64,000 bases of DNA, taken from assembly GCF_031877795.1 (NCBI RefSeq), contig NC_133971.1:66338463-66402462 (forward strand), in the 5' to 3' direction. The first letter of the stretch is position 1. Each line of letters starts with the position of its first letter. The position numbers and the translations under genes are program-made. The notes below the pieces were generated by a model that had not been told where the DNA came from, searched no databases, and worked only from the letters and a program-made list of their open reading frames with translations. Below, one piece after another: positions 28,028-38,392 of the stretch. This DNA comes from Strix aluco. Its lineage: Eukaryota > Chordata > Aves > Strigiformes > Strigidae.

Positions 28028-29012
28028 CCCTCATTTTGATGCACAGCCATCCATTTCATACAACCAGGGATTTCTACATTTGTGAGCCTTCGGTTCTTTT
28101 TGGAAAAATGGGCCATAAATAACAAAATCTATACAGACTTGTCAGGGAGGCACAGCTGAAATCAATATGTTTGTGTAGCTTCTTTTCTATGGTCTCACTT
28201 CAGTTAAAAACACTATTAGCTATAATAATCATTTTAGCCTACTTTATTACTGGATTAAACCATGTTGTCAATGTACAGATGCCTTGGGCTTTACATGCTA
28301 GTTGTATGTTATTACAAGACCCAGAGTTGCTGTTTGACACACTTTTGGATTCTTAGGTGGGCTTGATTAATCTTTCATGGTACCTGTATTTCTTCAGTGA
28401 CAGCAAGGGTGACAAAAATGGCTAGCCTGCAACTGAAGATTGCTTCAGTATAGGCATTTCACTATGACCTGTGGACATATAGAAAGGGCCAGACCTGGTA
28501 TGAGAGGCAGGAGAAAAAACTGTTTGTAATAAGCAGTCAGATTGACATCTGTTTTCACTCTGCCTACCTCTGGACAAAAACCCCACCAGTAATAAAAACA
28601 AATTTCTTCAACAGAAATGAGGGTCATCATTTAAATGCTACTGTTCTTGATAGAAAAATGTCAGTGGCTCATGGCTACTGGCTCCTCTGTCCTGTTTGTG
28701 TAGGAACTTGCTGGAAGTCCAAAACACTGGTGGTCTTTCTTGCAGTCACAAGATACTATCCACCAGCTTCACTGCTGCTTTAAAATGATCAAATTTTGGT
28801 GAACATCCCACTTAAAAAAAAAAGAAGAATCATTTCAGTAGCTTTGTTGTGGAAGAATTTAAATGCTTATCTTTAGCCCAAAGTCTCACAAAAAGACCAG
28901 AGCATAACAGGGACATCCTACCTGGGGCTTCAAATCTGGATCCTGCTTGCAGGGACAGTTCCTCCTGTCTGTGCCCCCTTCTTTGCCACTCACCCTAGGA
29001 CTGACTGTGTTT

Positions 29013-29974
29013 AAAATCTTTTAACATCTTTGTCAGCAACATGAACAGTGAGGTTGAGTGCCCCCTCAGCAAGTTTGCCAATGACAACGAAGCTGTGTGG
29101 TGCAGTCGACATGCTGGAGGGAAGGGATGTGCCATCCAGAGGGACCTTGACAGGCTGGAGAGCTGGACCTGTGCAGACCTCATGAAGTTCAACAAGGCCA
29201 AGTGCAAGGTCCTGCACATGGTTCAGGGCAATTCCAAGCACAAATACAGGCTGGGCGATGAGTGGATTGAGAGCAGCCCGGCAGAGAACGACTTTGGGGT
29301 ATTAGTGGATGGAAATCTGAACATGAGCCAACAACATGCACTCACAGCCCAGAAAGCCAACTGTATCCTGGGCTGCATCCAGAGAAGTGTGGCCAGCAGG
29401 TCGAGGGAGGTGATTCTCCCCCTCTTCTCCGCTCTCGTGAGACCCCGCCTGGAGTACTGTGTTCAGCTCTGGGGCCCCCAATATAAGAAAGACATGGATC
29501 TGCTGGAGTGGGTCTGGAGGAGGACTGTGAAGATGATCAGGGGGCTGGAGCACCTCCCTTATGAGGACAGGCTGAGAGAGTTGGGGTTGTTCAGTCTGGA
29601 GAAGAGAAGGCTCCAGGAGACCTTATAGCAGCCTTCCAGTACTTAAAGGGGGCCTACAGGAAAGATGGGGAGGGACTATTTATCAGGGGGTGTAGTGATA
29701 GGACGAGGGGTAACAGTTTTAAACTGAAAGAGGGTAGATTTAGATTACATATCAGGAAAAAGCTCTTCGCTGTGAAGGTGGTGAGGCACTGGAACATGTT
29801 GCCCAGAGAGTTTGTGGCTGCCTCCTCCCTGGAAGTGTTCCAGGCCAGGCTGGACGGGGCGTTGAGCAACCTGATCTAGTGGAAGGTGTCTGTGCTCATG
29901 ACAGGGGGTTGGAACTAGATAACCTTTAAGGTCCCTTCCAATCCAAACCATTCTACAATTCTAGGATTCTGTGA
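29013..29974 (+). mobile_element. 5'-truncated CR1 LINE, diverged copy
   Basis: This fragment runs from just before the reverse transcriptase catalytic motif of ORF2 to the 3' repeat. After ORF2 comes the classic CR1 3' UTR phrase GGGGGTTGGAACTAGATAAC, with AAGGTCCCTTCCAATCCAAA shortly after, ending in ATTCTACAATTCTAGGATTCTGTGA. This 3' UTR differs from that of the 37-, 54- and 57.5-kb copies, so it belongs to a different, probably older CR1 subfamily. The 5' truncation is typical of CR1 insertions in birds. Confidence 0.95.
29020..29880 (+). pseudogene. CR1 ORF2 C-terminal remnant (broken reverse transcriptase)
   Basis: The first frame (29020-29628) begins at the reverse transcriptase catalytic region and carries [60 protein letters not shown] and [13 protein letters not shown]. 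The catalytic FADD is FAND here: the first Asp codon reads AAT (29080-29082). A one-base loss near 29617 (AGGCTCCAGGAGACC, where related copies have an extra G) shifts the frame and creates a stop. The remaining C terminus continues in another frame with RFRLHIRKKLF, HWNMLPREFV and SSLEVFQARLDGALSNLI, ending at about 29880. It is non-functional. Confidence 0.92.
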
Positions 29975-31143
29975 CTTCACAATGTCCCCTTTCTCATGCG
30001 ACAAACAAGCCCATCACACAACTGAAATACAGAGGGATGTCCATGCATCCTAGAAGAATCCTTTGTCCCAAGACCACCTGCTTTCACATGTCTCCGGCAC
30101 ATGCGTCAGTCATGGGCTGGGGAAATGCTTGCCTTTTCCTTGCATGATGCACACACTTCTGGTGATGGCATGGGAGGATTCACAGCATGTGTATAACTCT
30201 CAGCTGTGTTTCAGGCTACAGGAATTGCCCAGGCGAGAAGATCGGCCACTCTTGTGGCAGAACATAGAACTGAACACACAGCTCTTGTGCTATTGCCCTG
30301 GCCTTCATGGTGTGCCAGTCTGCTTGTCAACTTGAACCTGCTAATTACAGTGTTGTGTGTAAATACGAGCTTACCAGGACTCTTCAGTGAACCAAACCAG
30401 CTTAAACATTTATGACCCAATTTTGTTCCCACCGGACTGGACAGATTATTATCTTCAATGGAAATAATCTTAGTTGCTCTATAAGTGTCAGAGAACAAAC
30501 GAGCAGCTGTGGCCTCTAGAAAGGAGCGGTGTATTTTGAGAATGGGGCTGGCAGCCAGGAATTCCAGACTCCTCATGCTGGCCCTGGGCAGACCCCATAT
30601 TCTTGCTGCCTCATAGTCCCATGCATCACAGACAGAATTGTCTTGCCTTTCTTTGTTGGTGTGTGTGAAGATTAACTAAAACACCTGAAAATTACGAGCA
30701 TTAGATTATTATTATTTCATACAATCATCAGGAGCCTCTTGCTTCTAGTCAGTCCCCTGGCTTCTGATGTTTCAGTTAAAAATTCATACTGGTGAGATGG
30801 TTTTTGCTGCATTTATGGCTCTGTACTTTGCTGAGGGTTTTGTGATCCTTGTTACCAATGAAGAAAGCTCCTACCTCATGTGATATTCTAACGATTTATT
30901 TCATACTTCATGGTAGTGGGTCAGTATTGCAAAATGCCCGGCTTTACTACTGTCAAGATTGTATTAAGCAGTTAGGGCTAATAGCAGCAAAAGTGCCCTG
31001 CTTGCAGTGTGAGCTGCTATGCAGCATCACCAACTGGCCCAGTTGCCTGATTTACAGAGGAAGCCAGCTGAGGCAAGGATGGGCTGGGAACCCAGATGCA
31101 TCTCATTGACCTGGATGTGGCAGCTGTACTCTTCTACCTGTAC

Positions 31144-31180
31144 TTAACCCACATTCTGGATATCTCTGGATGTGGGTTAA
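31144..31180. repeat. Inverted repeat, 11-bp perfect stem, 15-nt loop
   Basis: TTAACCCACAT at 31144-31154 pairs perfectly with ATGTGGGTTAA at 31170-31180. The arms lie within sequence that otherwise shows no repeat, so this looks like a local inverted duplication. Confidence 0.8.
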
Positions 31181-32384
31181 CCTAGTTCCTGAATGTCCCT
31201 GTGTGTTTTTCAACCCACTTGCTATGTTTGTGAATGCAATGTAAATGAGGCTACTGTGCTGTAAAGTATGATATTACCTGCATGAAAACAGGCTTTTAAA
31301 TCCAGCAATGCATAACGTAGTTACAAGAGCAGATGTGATCAAACATGTGAAATGACCCTGAGATGTTTTTGGAGGCCTACTTGTTCTTCCAGCATCCTTG
31401 AACTTTTACTTTCCAGTGGTGTGAAAACCAGTTTAGACATGGATTACTTGTTATAGAGACATTAGCACTGAGTGTTGCTAAATGATGACAACGAGCAGTT
31501 AGCAATTTGAAAGCACTCAAATTTTGAAATATTTATTTAAAGGAACCAATATCCTAACTAATGTTTCCTACAAGTCAAGTGAAAAAATGTGGATACAAAA
31601 TCAGATGTAATAAAATACATAACAAATTCTACACTGCTTTATGATTTTTATGGTTATTTGCACTTTATCCATGAAGTGCCATGTATAAAAGCTTATCTTC
31701 ATGCGCACTTATGCTTTGTGCCAAATTACGTGCCACTGTAGTTACTCTGGATTGACTGTGCTGAAACCGAAAAATAAGTTTTCCCTGTTCAAAATACTAT
31801 TTGTTCTTGCAATCAGACATTTGTGTATGGAAGAACAGCATAAATACCAGTTTTGCTTTTCAATGAGTGAACAGAGACTTTTTGCACACTTTTTGGCACT
31901 TTCTGAGGAAAAGATCTCATGTATGTGTGATTAAGCACCAAACACCTATTACAAGCACACAGTCCCTTTGCTAGTAACCGGTAAAGATCCACCTGTCTAA
32001 CTAGACTTTTGGAAAATATGTTGAGTAAAAAACCATGTTCATTAGTTAAGAGAGTCCAAAAATACCTTACCTTGACATGTGTCGACATGTAAGACCCATG
32101 GTCCTGGAAATAGAGTGTTGGTGGTGATCTTACTTCATTGAAGTTTTAGAAGCAAACTAGTTCATGGCTTTTGCTGTAAACAGTGTAACAACCACCATCA
32201 GCACTGGTTTTGGGCAAAAGCCTGGAAGCCCATGGTCCTTCCTAGGGCAGTAAGATGAAAATCAACGAGGGGCAACTGTGCCCAGCAAGTGCCAACAGTG
32301 CTCTGGAGGCACGTGAACAAGGCTGCAAGGTCTCTGGGCAGGCATGAAGAAGTTTTGCCTCAGTATGTTATTGGAAATAACTCT

Positions 32385-32482
32385 GTATGACTTGTCCATG
32401 ATCACATGTGATAACCATGGGTGAGCCGGGAATGAACCCAGGTCTTCTGCATGCTTGACAAGGACCTCAGGTAATGCAGTGT
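32385..32482 (-). repeat. MIR SINE fragment
   Basis: Read on the plus strand, GACTTGTCCATGATCACATG, then GAGCCGGGAATGAACCCAGG and TCTTCTGCATGC, follow the reverse complement of the MIR consensus (TTGCCCAAGGTCACACAG, GAGCCGGGATTCGAACCCAG, GTCTGTCTGACTCC) in order and spacing. Divergence is high, as expected of a pre-avian repeat. Confidence 0.7.
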
Positions 32483-34440
32483 CTTTCTTACCTTTTCTGA
32501 TGTTTTAACTCACTGAAGAAACTGGCACTGAAGAAACAGTGAGTCTGCTACAGCCAGTGAGACTCAGACAACTATGAATTTCTTTGCTGTTTTGGTGTTT
32601 TGTTTTGTAAAAAAAGTAATAAAAATTAACTGTGCTGCAATTATGAGGGTTGTAACTGAGTTAGTTACCAGGCCTAAATTTTCAAAAGCAATTTCCTTAG
32701 TTTATGTTTTTATTTTCTTACAGTTTGAGAAAATTCAGGAAATAAGGCTTGTGGTATTTAAGAATGCCCAGTGTCTTTTTTGGAAGGAAGACCCAGGCTG
32801 TGCTACATTGCCATTAATGGTAATGAGAGTTAAGAGCCTAATCCTTTTGCAGCAGGGGAGATTAGAGCATATTGTGAATATGATTTCAGTATATATACTA
32901 AGTTCCCCAAGGGTATCTCATCAACAGCAACTTCAAAAGTTACTTTTATGCCACTTCCACTCAGCTGACAAGAACACTTGACATTTTGAGAAGGTTTAGA
33001 ATAGAAAACATTAGCAGTTCGTGTTGATCATGTAACTCATTGGCAAAAACACTACTGTTTAAATATCATGTTCAGTCATCGCTGGATTGCAATCTAATGA
33101 GCGTAAAAGATGAGTACTTCTCAAAAGTGACTTGTTTTGTAACTTTTACGGTTACAAACTTGCAAAATGAAAAACATGGACGTTTACTTCCCCCCAAATA
33201 CCATTTTCAAGGACAGTGTTCTTTCGTGCCTTGGAAAGGCACTCCAAACAGCTGTAAATAAATAATCATGATTCTGTACTTTCTGCTCAGTGAATTCTCA
33301 ATAGGAAATTTTCATTGTTATGAACAGGATGAGTAATCTTGCTAATGTCATAGTTACCAGCTATGCACTAGCTTGTCTTTGAACACCTCCAGTTTTATGG
33401 ATGTATTTAGCCATTATCAAGGAATAGCGTTCCAGGTAATACTACAGTAACAGGAAATGTAATGTCCTCTTTCCTCCAACCAACATAATCACTGCTTCAC
33501 TTTTCCTCTAATTGAACCAACCAGCTCTTAGAATTCACTTCGGCATGAATCAAGGAGTGGGATTGCTGATGTCTTTAACTTGCTTGTTTATTTAACTTCC
33601 CAGTACATAATCAGTTGAATAAAAATGACCTTCCCCTAAATATATCTGAGTGGCTATACTATATTATACTAATGACTGCAACATGCAGAAAGCCAAAACA
33701 AGCATTTTGCCAGTATCAACAGAAATGATGAAAACACAGTTTGCAGCAATGTACGAATTATTGCTGCCAGCTTGCCATTCCCAAGTTAACTCTTGATGAA
33801 GTTATAAACTGTGACAATTAATACTGTTTCTATCTTGAGTCACACTGTGCTGTCATAAATTGAGACTAAAATAATTACAATTAGATGATTCTATTTCTGT
33901 CCAACTAAAATCAGAATTTTCCTTCCAAAAATCAAATAATGATGGTGTGAGATAGAAAAAGGCATACATGGTAATTTTTGTTGGATGGTTTCAACCAGTT
34001 CAGGTACAGAGGTGGAAGGTAGCTCAGTGACTCAGTCTGGGAGTTAACTTACACCACGATGTGTGGTTCAGAGCTTTGTTTGTGAACAAGGAGGTGAAAG
34101 AAATCTAATTTCAAGCTCCGTTGGAAATTGAGGGGAAGCAAACAATGTCTGAGAGATAGAAAGCAAGGAAGGGATAGGATAAAAATTCATGAGACATATA
34201 AGGGGTGGGGGGAGGATGGAATTGTTTATCTGAATCCTCCCTAAATGTCTTTGGAGACTTCGTTCCAGACCATCCTAGTTTTAGCTTTTTAAAAACAAAT
34301 CCTCCCTCTTATTTTAAATAGAGATATGCTAGAATTAGAAGCACTTATCCAAACCACCCAGGTTTTAACTTTCAAGGTTCAGAAAAAATGGGACCTGGAA
34401 CTGAAACAGCTTTGGTTTGGCTTTTGCAAAACCCAAACCA

Positions 34441-34472
34441 CCCTTTCCCCACCCCACCCACCCCCCCTCCCA
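34441..34472. repeat. C-rich tract (minus-strand G-quadruplex candidate)
   Basis: Runs of 3, 4, 4, 3, 7 and 3 C are separated by one to three other bases. The minus strand therefore has more than four G-runs with short loops, the usual G-quadruplex pattern, and the C strand could form an i-motif. No gene start was recognised nearby. Confidence 0.75.
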
Positions 34473-36061
34473 TAGCTAGGCTAAAACTTCAGTCAGAGAA
34501 CTAGCAGTGTATGTGTAAAAATGCACTAAAAAGAACAACTGCAGTTCAGCTACCTCTCTCTATGCGTTGCTGACTTATGGGACACTGGAAAGATAGTAGA
34601 AATGTTTCCACCCAGGAGTACCTATGGAAGGAAGCAGGCTCATTCTGGGATCATGGACCTGTATTGATGTAACAGCAAGTCTGTCTGCACAGACTTCCAC
34701 TGACATTACATCCCAAATCTATCTGTGCTAGATAGCTTGCATCTTGGCTGAGAACAGCTGAAAGTCTGAAACCTTTTCAAGTATAGTATGTGTACCCTGT
34801 TTCACTTCATTGCTTTGCTTCATTACTGTGGTAATCTCCTTCACTGCGAGTGTTTATAGAAAGCTTGTTCTCCAGGTTAGAAAACAAGAATTGCTTTCAT
34901 TGTTGGGCTTCTTCCAAGCTTCATCATTAATTATAAACATATTTTCTTCAAATCTTTTTTCACAACCTTTTGTTTGGAAGTTTCAATATTTAAAGTCCTT
35001 GGTTAATATCAGAGCTTCCCAAAGGCTGTATTGTCCAAGGGGAAAAATATCCAGGATAAAATGCTTATCTTCTTTTTTCTCTTGTGCAATAATGCCTCAT
35101 CACTGTTGTTATTTGCAAAAGGGAGGATTTTTCTATTATCAGCATATCTCCTGTACTGCATTTTCAACATTTAATAGCTGTTAAATAAATTTTAAACATG
35201 TTTTGCTACAGATGAGTTTGGATTACCTCCCACTCAACCTCTAAAATCTTGGGGACTTTTTTAACAGTAATTTGCCAGGGCTTTTTTTAAAGTTTCCAGA
35301 TCAGAGCAAGCTTAGCAATTCTAATCATAATGTAAGAATTTTCAAATGAGAATATTCCTTCTGAAAATATGTCCACTAACAAACAAATTATGTGGAAAAA
35401 ATTTAAAATATCTCAGAAAAATTCCAGACAATCTTAGTGCATTTGTCATGAGATAAATCTCCGTTTTATAAGCATTCCACTGATCCTTTCCAGTTCTTTT
35501 CAACTTCTTTGCTGTAACGTTTGGTTAGAGAATAGTCGCAAACTATTTTGTCTTTTCCAGGTAGAATATGGAAGGGTTGTTGCATGTACCCCTGGAGTGT
35601 CTTGGTCAGAGTTTTTACTGGAGAGAATAGAATTCACATGTACTTCAAATACTTTCCTGCACAGGGTCAGTTGGATGCTCTGGGACATGTTTTGAAATAA
35701 AAATGTAGCATAAAATTGTAAAACCTAATAAAGACTTCCTCACCATGGAAAACTTCTGTACAGAATGATGATATGTACAGAACAGCGATTCAGTATTAGT
35801 GTAATGTCCTGTAATAGCCAAATTTTAGTACACTGCATAGAAGACAAATATATTCTACTGACTCACCCTCGTTTTACTCCACCTTTATATATTGCAATAC
35901 CTCTGGTCGGTATCAGCCTTGGGTTGATGCTGCTGCTGACACATCTAACCTGTTTTAATTCCCTTCAATGAAAGGGGCTTAGGCCCAGCTTAAGTGTGAT
36001 GTGAAAACAGGTGAAATTCCCACCTGCTCTTTTACACTCTTTCTCCTATGCAGAAAACACT

Positions 36062-36110
36062 GGGGTTTGGTTTGGGTTGGGTTGTGGGTTGGGGTTGGGG
36101 TTTTTTTTTT
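36062..36110. repeat. GGGTT-type G-rich tract ending in T10
   Basis: Six runs of three or four G are separated mostly by TT or TTG, giving a loose (TTGGG)n array from 36062 to 36100, followed by ten T. It fits the G-quadruplex pattern on the plus strand and looks like a degenerate telomere-like microsatellite. The perfect vertebrate unit TTAGGG is absent. Confidence 0.8.
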
Positions 36111-36969
36111 GTTATAGTTAACAATCACAGATAGATTCATGGGTGGGTATATATCCAATACATGTATTGCTCCAAGAACAGGTGGCAATAGCTGTAGAGA
36201 CTCATTAGTTTTATAGTTCTAGTGTTTTTGCCAGAGAGTTACATGCTGCTTTTCCCCAGCCTATTTTGAACTGGAAAAGCTGCCAGAAGCTTACCCACCA
36301 TTTTCACGCAAGCAGTATATGATCTGAGAGATGAGAGTTTTGGTGTGGCACAACCATCCACTGGCATCTTTGAGGAGAACTAGAGTCATTTGATTTAACC
36401 TGGAGGGGGAGGTTGTTCGAACTCACTGAGGAAGCAGTTACTGCTACCAGTAACAAACATGAGTCCCATACTTTGCAGATACAGCTACACACATTTGCTG
36501 GAGCCTGATGGGTGGGTCCATTCATTCTTTGATGGTGGAAGCAAGGACAACTGATGTGCCGATACTTGGAAAATGGTGTATGAGACCATACTACAGAGTG
36601 GCAGTGGTGGCAGGAGCCAGGCAGTAAGTGTAGGATTACCTCATGGCTTACTGTCTTGAGAAACCAGGATCACCCACTAGAACTGGAAAAGTTACTCCAA
36701 TCTACAATGGAATTGGCATAGAGAAGAATTGTGGGATTCTTGGTATTCCAAACAGAAACAAAGGAAAGGACTTCAGACTTCTCTGCTCTTTCTGCCTATC
36801 CTCTTTTTTGGCTGTAAGTGTAGGAGCATGCTGTCCTTCTGGCTCACAATGAAATTTCTTCTGAAGTGAAGCATCTAAATCTATAGTGCTCTCAGGGGAC
36901 AGAATATCTTGTGAGAGATGAGTGTCACCCTAAGTGAAAAGAGTGGAGGTGCTGGGCTTGGGGACAGGT

Positions 36970-38392
36970 CACACAGGCCAATGTAACGCCCATATATAAG
37001 AAGGGTTGGAAGGATGATCTGGGAAACTACAGGCCTGTCAGCTTGACTTCGGTGCCCAGGAAGCTGATGGAGCAGCTCATCCTGAGTACCATCACACAAC
37101 ACGTGCGGGACAACCAGATGATCAGGCCCAGTCAGCATGGGTTTATGAAAGGCAGGTCCTGCTTGACAAACCTGATCTCCTTCTATGACAGGGAGACCCA
37201 CTTATTGGATGAGGGAAAGGCTGTGGATGTAGTTTACCTCGACTTCAGTAAGACCTTTGACACCGTTTCCCACAGCATTCTCCTGGTGAAACTGGCTGCT
37301 CAAGGCTTGGATGGGCACACGCTTTGCTGGGTAAAAAACTGGCTGATTGGCCGGGCCCAAAGAGTTGTGGTGAATGGAGTTAAATCTGGTTGGCGGCTGG
37401 TCATGAGTGGTGTCCCCCAGGGCTCAGTTTTGGGGCCACTCCTGTTTAACATCTTTAGTGATGATCTAGACGAGGGGATCGAGTGCACCCTCCGTAAGTT
37501 TGCAGCTGACACCAAGTTGGGTGGGAGTGTTGATCTGCTCGAGGGTAGGGAGGCTCTGCAGAGAGATCTGGACAGGCTGGAGCGATGGGCTCAGGCCAAC
37601 TGGAGGAGTTTCAATAAGGCCAAATGCCGGGTGTTGCACCTCGGCCACAACAACCCCCAGCAGCGCTACAGGCTTGGGGAGGAGTGGCTGGAGAGCTGCC
37701 AGTCAGAGAGGGACCTGGGGGTGTTGATTGACAGCCGCCTGAACATGAGCCAGCAGTGTGCCCAGGTGGCCAAGAAGGCCAATGGCATCCTGGCTTGTAT
37801 CAGCAATAGCGTGGCCAGCAGGGACAGGGAAGTGATCTTGCCCCTGTACTCGGCACTGGTGAGGCCGCACCTCAATTACTGTGTTCAGTTTTGGGCCCCT
37901 CACTACAAAAAGGACATTGAATTGCTCGAGCGTGTCCAAAGAAGGGCAACGAAGCTGGTGAAGGGTCTGGAGCACAGGTCGTACGAGGAGCAGCTGAGGG
38001 AACTGGGGTTGTTTAGTCTGGAGAAGAGGAAGCTGAGGGGAGACATCATCGCCCTCTACAACTACCTGACAGGAGGTCACAGAGAGCGGGGGATGAGTCT
38101 CTTTAACCAAGTAATAAGCGATAGGACAAGAGAGAATGGCCTCAAGTTGCGCCAGGAAGGTTTAGACTGGATATTAGGAAGTATTTCTTTACAGAACGGG
38201 TTATTAGGCAGTGGAATGTGCTGCCCAGGGAGGTGGTGGAGTCCCCATCCCTGGAGGTGTTTAAGAGTCGGGTCGACGTAGCGCTGAGGGATATGGTGTA
38301 ATTGGGAACTGTCACTGTTGGGTTAACAGTTGGACTGGATGATCTTCAAGGTCTTTTCCAACCTAGACAATTTTGTGATTCTGTGATTCTGT
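36970..38392 (+). mobile_element. 5'-truncated CR1 LINE (younger subfamily), 1.4 kb
   Basis: This copy starts inside the reverse transcriptase ([10 protein letters not shown]) and runs to a terminal TTTTGTGATTCTGTGATTCT repeat. Its 3' UTR contains GGTTAACAGTTGGACTGGAT and AAGGTCTTTTCCAACCTAGA, the same type as the 54-kb and 57.5-kb copies and unlike the 29-kb copy. By eye it matches those copies with only scattered changes over hundreds of bases, so it is much younger than the 14.7- and 29-kb fragments. Orientation is plus, opposite to the 54-kb element. Confidence 0.96.
36972..38281 (+). pseudogene. CR1 ORF2 reverse transcriptase fragment, catalytic Asp lost
   Basis: The frame is open from about 36972 to 38281. 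Landmarks in order: [46 protein letters not shown] (first catalytic Asp region), [24 protein letters not shown], then the C-terminal thumb and tail. The usual FADD reads FAAD because the first Asp codon is GCT (37505-37507), so a polymerase made from this copy should be inactive. After ENGLKLRQ a one-base deletion (GCCAGGAAGG at 38151-38160, against GCCAGGGAAGG in the nested copy) shifts the frame, and the last ~40 residues are nonsense relative to the CR1 tail. The endonuclease domain is missing. Confidence 0.93.

Larger units (their letters stand above)
15201..29012. other. AT-rich single-copy stretch, no gene recognised
   Basis: Apart from the small features listed separately (poly-A, hairpin, minisatellite, MIR-like fragment, octamer palindrome), I see no exon, RNA gene or young repeat. 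There is also an 8-bp inverted repeat at 22037-22057 (AATGGTGG, loop GTCTT, CCACCATT) and a two-unit CTAACC run near 21508 that is too short to count as telomeric. Frames up to about 160 codons occur (for example minus strand 21996-22487) but show no family motif. Confidence 0.55.
29975..36969. other. AT-rich single-copy stretch, no gene recognised
   Basis: Contains the listed hairpin (31144), MIR fragment (32385), C-rich tract (34441) and G-rich tract (36062). The longest frames (plus 32574-32981, 135 codons; plus 34810-35184, 124 codons) show no recognisable domain, and their composition follows the AT-rich background. No exon could be supported. Confidence 0.55.

Noticed and set aside
36410..36425. 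GTTCGAACTC resembling a tRNA B box
   Set aside because: No A box at the right distance and no cloverleaf could be folded around it.
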